From Verrucomicrobiota bacterium (GTDB lineage: Bacteria; Verrucomicrobiota; Verrucomicrobiia; Chthoniobacterales; UBA10450): a stretch of 64,000 bases of DNA. Where the stretch lies: positions 1 to 64,000 of the forward strand of contig QHOS01000019.1 of assembly GCA_003219415.1 (NCBI GenBank), in the 5' to 3' direction. The translations under genes were made by a program, and so were the position numbers. The notes below the pieces were generated by a model, which made no database searches, was not told where the DNA came from, and worked only from the letters and a program-made list of their open reading frames with translations. Shown in pieces: positions 18,127 to 27,843 of this stretch. Position 1 is the first letter of the stretch. Each line of letters starts with the position of its first letter.

Positions 18127-20598
18127 CTAGGAGAGCAGATTCTGGATCGTCCTTTCCAAGCGCTCAAAATTGATCGGTTTGGTGAGATGTTCGGCGAATC
18201 CTGCCGCTCTGGCTTGGTTGACGTCTTGTTCTGCTCCAAAGCCGCTGAGTGCGATTCCGGGTAGGTTTTTGCTGAGCCGCACTTCGCGCATTAATTCGTA
18301 ACCACTGCGGTCCGGCAGTCCGATATCGCTGATAAGCAGATCGAAGTCCTGTGTGCGGACTTTTTCCACGGCCTGGTCGGCGGAATGCGCGACCGTAATT
18401 TCGTAGCCGCGGCGTTCCAGCATCCTTTTCATTCCGATGCAAGTGTCATGATGATCGTCCACCAGCAGGACGCGCCGATGCCTTGCGACGGCCAGTTCTC
18501 GTTCCGGGCCAGCCGGTAGATCTTTCCTGTCGCCGTCGCCGCCAGCAGGCTTGACCACGGTGTTTAGTTCCAGCGAAAAAGTGGCGCCCTGATCTCTCCC
18601 AGGACTTTCGACGCGGACCTTTCCGCCATGTGCGTCGATTAGCGCCTTTGAAATCGCCAGACCGAGGCCGAGCCCTCCAAAACGCCGGGTAATCTCAGCC
18701 TGCCCTTGTTCGAACGCGTTGAAGATTTTATCGATTTGTTCTGGCTCGATGCCGATGCCCGTATCGATAATCCGAACCTCGATTTTGTCCGGCGCGGGGT
18801 TAAACGTCTCAATAGTGATTCGGCCTTTTTCCGGCGTAAATTTCACACTGTTCTTGATCAAATTCCAAAAGACTTGTTGTAGTCGCGCCGGATCGCCTTC
18901 CACGTAGGTTTGAGTAGCGCGAAGATGAAATTCCGCTTCGAGATCCTTGGCACCGATTTCCTCCCGGCATATTTCGTAAGCGCGCTGCAGGAGTTGATGC
19001 ACGCAAATGGTTTCAAAGCTTAATTGCAACTTGCCTTTTGCAATTCGAGTTACGTCGAGCAGATCATCAATCAGCCGTGCTTCCAGTTCGACGTTGCGGC
19101 GGACGACCTCAAGCGCTTCCCTGACGGGCGGGGAATCTGGCAGCTCAGCCTCGAGATCTCCCACCATCGCTAGTACCGGTGCGAGTGGACTTCGCAGCTC
19201 ATGTGATAGCAATGCCAGGAATTGGTCCTTTGCCGCATTTGCGCCAATCAATTCCTGACGCAGCGTGACATCGCGTGTCTTGTCTTCGACCAGATAAAGT
19301 ACGCCTTGAATGGTTTCGTGTGAGCCTTGGAGCCGGAGTAAATTGACGTTCAAAAAATGGGTCATACCCGTCTTATCTTTCAAGGGATGTTCAATTAGCT
19401 GAAATGGCGTTCCAAAGGTAAGCACCCTCTCAATTGCCCCGGGCGGAGCAATCTTCACGTCCTCGTAGGTGGTTTCCGTGATGTCGCGACCAGCTGGCAC
19501 ATCGCCAAAACGCTCCGCCATGCGGGCAAAGGCATAGTTGGCATGGAGAAAACGACGGGAAGCCGGATCGATGAAAGCGATTCCGCTGGGCATGTTGGCC
19601 AGCATTTTTTCGTTGAAGATGACTTCGCGCTCCAGACGCTGTTTGGCTTCCAGTTGCCGCTGGTAATACCCGCTGCCCAGCCATGCGAAGACCGCAGTCA
19701 GGACGATCAACCAGGCTGCCAACACCGTCATTCGTCCCAAAAGATCATGAACCGGTTTGTAAGCCAGGGTCCTGGGCTGCTCCACTACGGCCACCCAACC
19801 GCTCGATTCAATCGGGCTGAAAGAATAGAGATTGCCATGTCGCTCGAAATGCCCGCTTTTGCTCTGGCTGATCTCTTTGATCAATCCTTCATTTGCCTTC
19901 GGTGCAGGGGTTACGGGATTTGGCTTGAAATCGCTGGCAAAAAGCGCCACGCCGTTTTGATCGAGTACCTCAAAAACAAGGCGATCTGAAAACTCAATCG
20001 CAGACAAGCGCCGGCCAATCCTTTCCACCAGCACGGAAACTCCGACATAACCCAGGATGGTCCTGTCCGGCGCACGCACCGCACCGACAATGTCAGTGAC
20101 GGCCCGGTTATCCGACAGCCTGGGGTGAATTGCCGAGACAAAGGTTGCATCTGCCGCGGCCGCTTGCTCGCGCCAGTACTCCGAGCCAAAATCCTTGCCG
20201 ATCATCTCCGAACCCGTGGGAATCGATGCGATCAGGTCGCCGTTCGGCGTTGTGATGAACATTCCATCGATCTGCGGGTGGGAATAAAACGCCGAGTTGA
20301 GCCATTGTTGAGTAACCTGCGGATTTGGCGCGCTCAAATTATTCACCACTTCCGGCAGCGTTTGATAATATTCGATGACGCTGCTGCTGCGGTTTAGATC
20401 ATGGGCGACCAAGTGTCCCACCAATTGAATTAGAGTTTGCCGGTCGCGCAGGATTCTTGATTCCAGCGTGTCGCGCAAGATCGTGTAGGAAACAATTAGC
20501 GTCAGGATCGATGGGATCCATCCCGCCAGAAGAATAGGAAAGATGATCTTGAAACGTTCGAAACGGTCGCGCCTTCGTTTCGTCATTGTGTCTCCCAA
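18127..20598 (-). CDS. Hybrid sensor histidine kinase / response regulator (extracellular sensor, PAS, HisKA, HATPase_c, REC)
   Basis: LALLSHELRSPLAPVLAMV H-box, QVFWNLIKNSVKFTPEKG N-box, DTGIGIEPEQIDKIF, GGLGLGLAISK, C-terminal VLLVDDHHDTC...DLLISDIGLPDRSGYELM receiver. Confidence 0.95.
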   Translation of the reverse strand: MGDTMTKRRRDRFERFKIIFPILLAGWIPSILTLIVSYTILRDTLESRILRDRQTLIQLVGHLVAHDLNRSSSVIEYYQTLPEVVNNLSAPNPQVTQQWLNSAFYSHPQIDGMFITTPNGDLIASIPTGSEMIGKDFGSEYWREQAAAADATFVSAIHPRLSDNRAVTDIVGAVRAPDRTILGYVGVSVLVERIGRRLSAIEFSDRLVFEVLDQNGVALFASDFKPNPVTPAPKANEGLIKEISQSKSGHFERHGNLYSFSPIESSGWVAVVEQPRTLAYKPVHDLLGRMTVLAAWLIVLTAVFAWLGSGYYQRQLEAKQRLEREVIFNEKMLANMPSGIAFIDPASRRFLHANYAFARMAERFGDVPAGRDITETTYEDVKIAPPGAIERVLTFGTPFQLIEHPLKDKTGMTHFLNVNLLRLQGSHETIQGVLYLVEDKTRDVTLRQELIGANAAKDQFLALLSHELRSPLAPVLAMVGDLEAELPDSPPVREALEVVRRNVELEARLIDDLLDVTRIAKGKLQLSFETICVHQLLQRAYEICREEIGAKDLEAEFHLRATQTYVEGDPARLQQVFWNLIKNSVKFTPEKGRITIETFNPAPDKIEVRIIDTGIGIEPEQIDKIFNAFEQGQAEITRRFGGLGLGLAISKALIDAHGGKVRVESPGRDQGATFSLELNTVVKPAGGDGDRKDLPAGPERELAVARHRRVLLVDDHHDTCIGMKRMLERRGYEITVAHSADQAVEKVRTQDFDLLISDIGLPDRSGYELMREVRLSKNLPGIALSGFGAEQDVNQARAAGFAEHLTKPINFERLERTIQNLLS

Positions 20599-20922
20599 CT
20601 GATGCCTGCCGGTTGCGAAAATTGGCCCATCACCGTTACTCTGCTCGCCATTTCAGGCAAGCGTGAATGTCGGGAGGACAAGATGAGGTCGAAATGATGG
20701 GTCAGTCCAATCACACGAGAAGATCGTCCAGTCTTGGACAATCAAACAGATTGCCAGACCGTTCGTCCTCTGAATTACGAAAATCGAGAGGAGATTGTTG
20801 TGTATCAACAGAATGCGGCGACGATTTCAGAGGCAAATGTACGATTTTTGAATTGACGGACATGGTGAAAACGGCATCATGTCGGGCTTACCCCGAAAAA
20901 CTTTCGGGGCTGTAGAACTCCC

Positions 20923-22428
20923 ATGCAAGGAAGCCTCGCACACATTATCTGGTCGATTTGTTATCTGAGCGTGCTCATCGGGCTTTCGGCTTATGGCATC
21001 CATCGCTATTTCATCATCTATCTGTATCTGAAAAACCGGACGCGGATGCCAGTCCCAGCAGGTCATTTTGAAAAACTGCCAAAGGTGACGGTTCAACTCC
21101 CCATCTTTAACGAAGTGTACGTTGCCGAGCGTTTGCTTCGTTCCGTGAGCGAATTGGATTATCCGCGGGAGCTTCTCCAAATCCAGGTGCTGGACGATTC
21201 AACCGACGAAACCTGCGAGATCATCGCCTCGTGCGCGGAGGAACTGCAACAGCGAGGCTTTAATGTTCAGCGCATTCATCGGGTAGATCGCACTGGTTTC
21301 AAAGCGGGCGCTCTGGCGATAGGGCTCGAGGCTGCCGAAGGCGAATTCGTTTGTATCCTGGACGCCGATTTTGTTCCGCAAAGGGATCTACTGAAGCGAA
21401 CCATCGATTACTTCACTGACCCGAAAGTGGGAATGATCCAGACCCGATGGGGACATTTGAATCGCGGATATTCGTTGCTCACGCGTATGCAGGCGATCTT
21501 TTTGGACGGACACCTTTTGCTGGAGCAAACCGCGCGCAGCCGCAGCGGCAGGTTTTTCAATTTCAATGGAACGGCCGGTCTCTGGCGGCGTTCCTGTATC
21601 GAACAAAGCGGAGGCTGGCAATATGATACACTGTGCGAGGATCTCGATCTCAGCTATCGCGCCCAGCTGGCGGGCTGGAAATTCATTTATCTTTCAGACG
21701 TTGTAACTCCGGCGGAACTGCCGGTAGACATGAACGGCTTCAAGTCTCAGCAGCATCGCTGGACCAAAGGCTCCGTCCAGACTTGTAAAAAACTATTGCC
21801 CACCATCTGGCGCAGCCGCCTTCCGTTCCCGATCAAGCTCGAAGCCACTGGGCATTTGATGTCCAACTTCGCCTACCTGCTGCTCGCTCTGTTGTGTGTG
21901 CTTCTGCATCCCTCGACCGGAGGACCTCAGGGTGGGTGGCTCCGTACTTTGCTTATCGATATTCCGATCTTCCTCGCAGCATCGGCTTCGGTAGCCGTTT
22001 TTTATATTTGTGCCCAACGTGAACTGCATCCCAGAACGTGGATGAAAGAGATTCTGTTTCTGCCATGCCTGCTTGCATTGGGAATTGGTCTTTCGCTCAA
22101 CAATGCGCGAGCGGTGCTGGAAGCGCTTATCAACCACAAATCCGACTTCACCCGGACGCCCAAGTACGGCATTGAACGAAGATCGCAGCCGTGGCGCAGC
22201 TGCAAATACCGGCCGCTTCAATCAACCCTTCCACTGGCGGAATTGGCTTTCGCAATCTATTTCACGTATTTCGTGGTGTTCGCGATCGTGCATGGCCAAT
22301 TTTTGTCCGTGCCATTCCTGGTGATGTTTCAAGCCGGTTTCTTTTACGTTTGCGTTTCTTCATTTAGCAGTCGCTGGTCAAAAATTAATTTTGCCAGGTC
22401 CGGCGCGGCCGATGCAATTCCCGCGTGA
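20923..22428 (+). CDS. Family 2 glycosyltransferase, processive/cellulose-synthase-like
   Basis: VTVQLPIFNEVYVAERLLRSVSELDYP, VLDDSTDET, CILDADFVP, FNGTAGLWRRSCIE, CEDLDLSYRAQLAGW, QQHRWTKG. Confidence 0.92.
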   Translation: MQGSLAHIIWSICYLSVLIGLSAYGIHRYFIIYLYLKNRTRMPVPAGHFEKLPKVTVQLPIFNEVYVAERLLRSVSELDYPRELLQIQVLDDSTDETCEIIASCAEELQQRGFNVQRIHRVDRTGFKAGALAIGLEAAEGEFVCILDADFVPQRDLLKRTIDYFTDPKVGMIQTRWGHLNRGYSLLTRMQAIFLDGHLLLEQTARSRSGRFFNFNGTAGLWRRSCIEQSGGWQYDTLCEDLDLSYRAQLAGWKFIYLSDVVTPAELPVDMNGFKSQQHRWTKGSVQTCKKLLPTIWRSRLPFPIKLEATGHLMSNFAYLLLALLCVLLHPSTGGPQGGWLRTLLIDIPIFLAASASVAVFYICAQRELHPRTWMKEILFLPCLLALGIGLSLNNARAVLEALINHKSDFTRTPKYGIERRSQPWRSCKYRPLQSTLPLAELAFAIYFTYFVVFAIVHGQFLSVPFLVMFQAGFFYVCVSSFSSRWSKINFARSGAADAIPA

Positions 22429-23188
22429 CAAATTCAAATTGTCGAGTAAGAAGTTGCGCATGCTTCGGCCCCTAGCAGCAATTTTCAGTTTCATTTCAAT
22501 AATACCTGCGTTCGCTGTCACACCGGTCGATACATCGAGCCAGCTTATTGTCAGTGTGTGTGATCAAAAGCTGATGCTGGTACAGAACGGCGGGAAAGTG
22601 GTGACTTACCCGGTGTCCACGTCAATTTTCGGTCTTGGCGACGCCTGGGGACGAATGACAACTCCTCTGGGTTATCTTGCCGTCGAGAAAAAAATTGGTG
22701 ACAACGCGCCGACCGGGGCCGTGTTCCACAATCGTCGATTCACTGGCGAAGTTCTGCAGCCCAATGCTCCCGGACGCGACCCCATAACCACGCGTATCAT
22801 TTGGTTGCGCGGCCTTGAAGCGCAAAACGCGCATGCTTTTCAGCGTTGTATTTATATTCATGGGACGCCGCAGGAAAAGACGATCGGTCGGCCAGCCAGC
22901 TATGGCTGTATTCGGATGAAGTCGAGCGACGTTGCCGCACTTTATGATCGCGTTCCGCTCGGGACCCTCGTGCAGATTACCCCTGAGCACTTGCCGAAAC
23001 TGGCAAAGGCGCCGCGACTGCAACCAACCAATACTTTCGCAGCTGTAAGCGCAAAACCTCAGAGCCAGGATCAGACGATTTCTACTCCAGCTTCCGGCGC
23101 TACGCTCTCGGTCGAACAAATGCGAATGCGTGGGGCTCTTGCTGCCCAACGACAAAAAGCGAAGCTCGAATTGGACAAACGCTTGTAG
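22391..23188 (+). CDS. L,D-transpeptidase (YkuD family); start may be internal (22412 or 22460)
   Basis: LIVSVCDQKLMLVQNGGKVVTYPVSTS and catalytic IHGTPQEKTIGRPASYGCIRM; signal-like MLRPLAAIFSFISIIPAFA. Confidence 0.92.
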   Translation: MPGPARPMQFPRDKFKLSSKKLRMLRPLAAIFSFISIIPAFAVTPVDTSSQLIVSVCDQKLMLVQNGGKVVTYPVSTSIFGLGDAWGRMTTPLGYLAVEKKIGDNAPTGAVFHNRRFTGEVLQPNAPGRDPITTRIIWLRGLEAQNAHAFQRCIYIHGTPQEKTIGRPASYGCIRMKSSDVAALYDRVPLGTLVQITPEHLPKLAKAPRLQPTNTFAAVSAKPQSQDQTISTPASGATLSVEQMRMRGALAAQRQKAKLELDKRL

Positions 23189-23318
23189 GCGCTTGGAAGG
23201 GCACAACTTGGACCACTTGGATCTGGGAGTGCGTCAACTTAATCTTGAAGAGCTTCGGGGTTGACAATCGTAATGCGCTCGCGAGCGTGCACGTCCACGA
23301 GGTTTTTGATTATTACTA

Positions 23319-23567
23319 ATGGCCAATACGAAATCAGCTGCTAAACGCGCTCGGCAAACACTGAAGCGATCGCTCCGCAATCGTAGCGTTGTAACGCATC
23401 TGCGGACCATGCAGAAGACGGTGCGTTCCACGCAAACACCGGGATCTGATCAAGTCCGCGCGCTGATCTCAGCAATCGACAAAGCCGCCAAGCGCGGAAT
23501 CATTCATCCGAACGCCGCCAAGCGCCGTAAAGCGCGACTTGGCAAAATCCTCGCCGGCGCTAAATAA
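23319..23567 (+). CDS. rpsT: 30S ribosomal protein S20
   Basis: MANTKSAAKRARQTLKRSLRNRSVVTHLRTMQKTVR...KAAKRGIIHPNAAKRRKARLGKIL. Confidence 0.96.
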   Translation: MANTKSAAKRARQTLKRSLRNRSVVTHLRTMQKTVRSTQTPGSDQVRALISAIDKAAKRGIIHPNAAKRRKARLGKILAGAK

Positions 23568-23570
23568 ATA

Positions 23571-23655
23571 GTAGCTGCCTCGCTGTGCAAGGTCCTGCGC
23601 TGATGTGTTTGAAATGCGCACTCGCGACGCGTCTCACAGAGACGCGGCTGCGGTA
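23571..23655. repeat. Dispersed imperfect palindrome, copy 2 of the 6147-6201 family
   Basis: gtagctgcctcgctgtg...cacagagacgcggctgcggta. Confidence 0.55.
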
Positions 23656-23697
23656 AATGCCGATTGCATATCCTGCCGGACGGATAGATTCTTGCTA

Positions 23698-24285
23698 ATG
23701 ATTCCCGCTTTTCTGCTCGTGTTTTCGGCTGCGGCCTATCGCGTTACGACCGGCCTTTTGATTCATTCGGGTGCGACCTGGCTTTCTAATTTCACTCCGC
23801 TCGCTGCAATTGCCCTCTGTAGCGCGGCGTACTTTCCAGGGAAATACAAATTCTCGATACCGCTCGTTACGCTTTTTATTTCCGACGTGGTGATTAACTT
23901 CCGTTATGGCGCGCCGCTGCTCGACTCACAAATCGTCGTGCGTTACGTCGCGCTGGCTGTTGTTGGATGCGCGGGGCTTCTCCTCCAGAACCGAGCATCG
24001 CTGAAAACGCTTCTGCCGGCTTGCATCGTTGGATCGACGTTTTTCTATGCGATCACAAACATGTTTTCGTGGTTAAGCGATCCCGGCTACACGAAGAATT
24101 TGGCGGGCCTCATTCAAGCGCTGACGACCGGATTACCCGGTTACAGCGCTACCCCCAGTTGGATGTTCTTTCGCAATTCGCTGATCAGCGATCTTCTGTT
24201 TACCCTGGTCTTTGTCCTGTCCATCAACCTTGGCCGAAGCGCGGAGGACTCGCGCGCCCGTGCCGCGGTTCCGCGCGCGGCTTGA
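23698..24285 (+). CDS. Multi-pass membrane protein, DUF6580-like
   Basis: SNFTPLAAIALCSAAYFPGKYKFSIPLVTLFISDVVIN; SWLSDPGYTKNLAGLIQALTTGLPGY..FFRNSLISDLLFT. Confidence 0.7.
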   Translation: MIPAFLLVFSAAAYRVTTGLLIHSGATWLSNFTPLAAIALCSAAYFPGKYKFSIPLVTLFISDVVINFRYGAPLLDSQIVVRYVALAVVGCAGLLLQNRASLKTLLPACIVGSTFFYAITNMFSWLSDPGYTKNLAGLIQALTTGLPGYSATPSWMFFRNSLISDLLFTLVFVLSINLGRSAEDSRARAAVPRAA

Positions 24286-24291
24286 GCCGTC

Positions 24292-25338
24292 ATGCACCCG
24301 GTGGAGCAGCGCGACGAAGTCGAGATGCTCTCGCTGATGCTGTTGATTCGGCGTTTCGAAGAACGCGCCAGTCAGCAGTATCAAGCGCAGAAGATCGGGG
24401 GTTTTTGTCATCTTTACATTGGGCAGGAAGCAGTTGTAACCGGCGCTGTCGCAGCCGTTCGTGACGATGACTACATCATCACCGCCTACCGCGATCACGC
24501 TCACGCGCTTGCTCGCGGCACAAGCCCCGACGCCTGTATGGCGGAGCTTTTTGGGAAAGAAACAGGGTGTTCGCGCGGCTTGGGTGGCTCGATGCATTTC
24601 TTCGACAAGCAAAATCACATGTACGGAGGTCACGCCATTGTTGCAGCTCACATTCCGCTCGCGGTAGGATTGGCTTTCGCCATCAAGTACCGCGGTGAAG
24701 ATCGCGTCACGCTCTGCTTTTTCGGTGACGGAGCGATCAATCAGGGCGCCTTCCACGAAGCGTTGAATCTCGCGGCTCTCTATAGATTGCCGATCGTCTT
24801 CATTTGTGAAAACAACCTTTTCGCAATGGGAACTTCCGTGCAGCGATCAACCTCGCTCAGGCAAATCGTCGATCGCGCGGAAGGTTACGACATTCCTGGA
24901 GAGATTGTCGACGGAATGAACTTTCGCGAAGTCCGCGACAAGGTTGCGGAGATGGTAGATTCCATCCGCAAAGAACCGCATCCAGCGTTCCTGGAAGTAC
25001 GGACTTATCGTTATCGCGGCCACTCGATGTCGGACCCGGCAAGTTACCGGACCAAGCAGGAGCTGGAGAAATATCGACTCGATGATCCGATCACGCGTTT
25101 ACGCGCGCAGCTTACGCGTGAGGGAAAATTGACGAACGAACAATTCGATTTACTCGACAAACGAGCGAAAGAGACGGTGCTGGCGGCCGTAAAATTCGCC
25201 GAGAAGAGTCCCCAACCGCCGCTCGATACACTGTACGATTACACATATGCCAATGGAGCGATGGAGCCGGGCCATCATCGGCCCGAGGAACCAGCACAGA
25301 AGCGGCGCGAGGGCGCGCCATCTCCAAATACCGATTAG
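24292..25338 (+). CDS. pdhA: Pyruvate dehydrogenase E1 component alpha
   Basis: GFCHLYIGQEAV, ITAYRDHAHALARG, LGGSMHFF, FFGDGAINQGAFHEALNLAALYRLPIVFICENNLFAMGT, YRYRGHSMSDPA. Confidence 0.97.
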   Translation: MHPVEQRDEVEMLSLMLLIRRFEERASQQYQAQKIGGFCHLYIGQEAVVTGAVAAVRDDDYIITAYRDHAHALARGTSPDACMAELFGKETGCSRGLGGSMHFFDKQNHMYGGHAIVAAHIPLAVGLAFAIKYRGEDRVTLCFFGDGAINQGAFHEALNLAALYRLPIVFICENNLFAMGTSVQRSTSLRQIVDRAEGYDIPGEIVDGMNFREVRDKVAEMVDSIRKEPHPAFLEVRTYRYRGHSMSDPASYRTKQELEKYRLDDPITRLRAQLTREGKLTNEQFDLLDKRAKETVLAAVKFAEKSPQPPLDTLYDYTYANGAMEPGHHRPEEPAQKRREGAPSPNTD

Positions 25339-25340
25339 CG

Positions 25341-26324
25341 ATGAGAGAAATCACGTATCGTCAGGCGCTCAATGAAGCGCTCGCGGAAGAACTGGAGCGT
25401 GATCCGAATGTTTTTCTGATGGGCGAGGAAGTCGCTGAATACCAGGGCGCCTACAAGGTCAGCCATGGTTTGCTTGAACGCTTTGGGCCGCGACGCATTA
25501 TCGACACCCCAATCAGCGAGAACGGATTTGCCGGCCTGGGAGTTGGCGCGGCAATGGTCGGCCTGCGGCCGATCATTGAATTTATGACGTTCAGCTTTTC
25601 GCTCGTGGCATTCGATCAGGTCGTGAACAACGCCCCGAATATGTACACGATGTCTGGCGGGCAATTTAATATTCCCATCACCTTTCGTGGACCAAACGGC
25701 CCGGCACATCAGCTCGGCGCTACGCATTCGCATGCAACGGAGAACTTTTACGCCAGCGTGCCGGGGCTGAAAGTTTGCACGCCGGCGACGCCGCGCGACG
25801 CGAAAGGATTGCTTAAAACGGCCGTGCGCGACAACAATCCGGTTCTGGTTCTGGAAGCGGAGTTGCTCTACAGCTCAAAGGGAATGGTGGAGCCCCCGGA
25901 TGAAGAGCTGCTCATCCCACTCGGCAAAGCAGAAGTGAAACGCGAAGGCAGCGATGTTTCGATCATTTGTTATTCACAGACCGTTCCGCTGGCACTCAAC
26001 GTTGCAGCCCAACTGGAGGAAGAAGATATCTCTGCGGAGATTGTCGATCTACGTTCGATTAAGCCGCTCGATGAGAAGGCAATTTTCGAGTCCGTTACGA
26101 AAACGCATCGCGTGGTGATCGTCGAACAAGATCATCCATTTTGCGGTGTCGGCGCAGAGGTCTGCTACCGGATCCAAAAAAACATTTTTGATGCGCTCGA
26201 CGCTCCCATCATCCGCGTATCCCAAGAAGACGTGCCCATGCCATATAATGAGCGCCTCGAGAAAGCGGTTCTCCCAAACGCGGACAAACTCGTCGCTGCT
26301 GTGAAACAGGTCTGCTACGCATGA
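25341..26324 (+). CDS. pdhB: Pyruvate dehydrogenase E1 component beta
   Basis: MREITYRQALNEALAEELERDPNVFLMGEEVAEYQGAYKVS, RIIDTPISENGFAGLGVGAAM, IEFMTFSF. Confidence 0.97.
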   Translation: MREITYRQALNEALAEELERDPNVFLMGEEVAEYQGAYKVSHGLLERFGPRRIIDTPISENGFAGLGVGAAMVGLRPIIEFMTFSFSLVAFDQVVNNAPNMYTMSGGQFNIPITFRGPNGPAHQLGATHSHATENFYASVPGLKVCTPATPRDAKGLLKTAVRDNNPVLVLEAELLYSSKGMVEPPDEELLIPLGKAEVKREGSDVSIICYSQTVPLALNVAAQLEEEDISAEIVDLRSIKPLDEKAIFESVTKTHRVVIVEQDHPFCGVGAEVCYRIQKNIFDALDAPIIRVSQEDVPMPYNERLEKAVLPNADKLVAAVKQVCYA

Positions 26325-26346
26325 ACCAAGCTAAAAGGCTATAACA

Positions 26347-26426
26347 GTTAAAAGGTTAAAGAGCGGGCCACACGTAACATTGTATCTTTTTGACCGTGTA
26401 ACCTGTAACTCTTTAACCTTTTCAAC
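26347..26426. repeat. Inverted pair of octamer repeats between pdhB and pdhC
   Basis: gttaaaaggttaaagag (26347-26363) against ctctttaaccttttcaac (26409-26426). Confidence 0.75.
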
Positions 26427-26435
26427 TTTCATCCC

Positions 26436-27776
26436 ATGCCTGAAATTCAGATGCCCAAATTGAGCGACACGATGACCGAGGGCACTCTCGTCGCCTGGAA
26501 AAAAAAGAAGGGGGACCAGATCTCGGCCGGCGAAGTGCTCGCTGAGATTGAGACCGACAAGGCGACGATGGAATGGGAATCGCCCGAGGACGGAACCCTC
26601 ACCGAGATTTATGTCCAAGAGGGCGGCAAGGTAAACGTGGGCGATAGGATTGCCTTCATCGGTGGTGAAGGCGAGGAAGCACCCAAAGAAGAGGAGAAGA
26701 AAAAAGAGAAGGAAGAAAAAGAGGAAAAGCCAAAAGCCAAAGAAGAAGAAGAAAAGAAGGAAGAGAAGCCGAAGAAGGGCGAGCAACTAAAAGAAGAAAC
26801 GCCGACAACGGAAGAGAAGGAGGAGAAAAAGGCGGCGGCCCCACCAAAGGCAGAAAAGAAAACTGAACCTGAAAAACCGGCGCCGAAAATCGATAAGGCC
26901 GAGGAAGCACGGGTGAAAGCGTCGCCGGTTGCGCGCCGAATTGCGGCCGAGCTCGGTGTTGATCTTTCCAGCGTGAAGGGCACTGGACCGGAAGGTCGTG
27001 TAACGGAGACCGATGTGCGCGCTGCAGCTAAATCAAAATCCGTTACTCCGGCGACCAAAGTTCCGGCGGCGGTAAAGGCTGGCGAAAGCGCCCGCATTCA
27101 ACTGTCCGGAATGCGTAAAATCATTGCCCAGCGGCTGGTCGAAAGTCTCGGACCGGTTCCACATTTTTACCTCAGCATCGACATCAATGCTGCGCCGCTG
27201 ATGGAGGCGCGAGAGGAATTGAAGTCGGCGGGCGAAGGCGCGGATGCGGCGAAAATTACGGTAAACGATTTCGTTTTAAAAGCGGCAGTACAAGCCGCGC
27301 TCAAGGTACCACGAGTGAACGCTTCGTTCGACGGCGATGCAATAGTGCAATACGCCGACATCGATCTTGGAATTGCTGTCGCAATTGAAGATGGTCTTTT
27401 GACACCGGTTATTCGTGCCGCCCAAAACAAATCGCTGCGCGAGATCAGCGAACTGGCAAAGGACTTAGCAGATCGCGCGCGCAATAAACGTATGAAGCCT
27501 GAAGAATTTCAGGGCGGCACATTCACAGTTTCAAATCTTGGCGGCATGGGCATCGACAGTTTTTCTGCTGTTATCAATCCTCCGCAAGGTTTCATTCTCG
27601 CTGTTGGCAGGATCACGAAAGTCCCTGTAGTGGACGATTGCGACCAGATCATCGTGGGCCGTCGCATGTCGCTCACGATGAGCTGTGATCACCGCGTGAT
27701 CGATGGCGCCCTCGGCGCTGAATACCTGAAAGAACTGCGCCACCTGCTGGAAAACCCGGCGTTACTTCTGGTTTGA
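26436..27776 (+). CDS. pdhC: Dihydrolipoamide acetyltransferase (PDH E2)
   Basis: Lipoyl EIETDKATMEWESPEDG; peripheral subunit-binding ASPVARRIAAELGVDLSSVKGTGPEGRVTETDV; catalytic MSCDHRVIDGALGAEYL. Confidence 0.96.
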   Translation: MPEIQMPKLSDTMTEGTLVAWKKKKGDQISAGEVLAEIETDKATMEWESPEDGTLTEIYVQEGGKVNVGDRIAFIGGEGEEAPKEEEKKKEKEEKEEKPKAKEEEEKKEEKPKKGEQLKEETPTTEEKEEKKAAAPPKAEKKTEPEKPAPKIDKAEEARVKASPVARRIAAELGVDLSSVKGTGPEGRVTETDVRAAAKSKSVTPATKVPAAVKAGESARIQLSGMRKIIAQRLVESLGPVPHFYLSIDINAAPLMEAREELKSAGEGADAAKITVNDFVLKAAVQAALKVPRVNASFDGDAIVQYADIDLGIAVAIEDGLLTPVIRAAQNKSLREISELAKDLADRARNKRMKPEEFQGGTFTVSNLGGMGIDSFSAVINPPQGFILAVGRITKVPVVDDCDQIIVGRRMSLTMSCDHRVIDGALGAEYLKELRHLLENPALLLV

Positions 27777-27843
27777 ATCTCTAGCAGAGCGCGTGAGAGC
27801 CAGTCTTAGCGCGGGCGAGATGTCCTGTTTAGAACGCTAGTGA

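Noticed and set aside
23261-23318. sigma70-type promoter for rpsT (ttgaca at 23261)
   Set aside because: No convincing -10 hexamer at 16-18 nt spacing.
26331-27097. Phe/Leu/Ser-rich minus-strand ORFs (151, 162 and 84 aa)
   Set aside because: Mirror images of the Lys/Glu-rich E2 linker on the coding strand.
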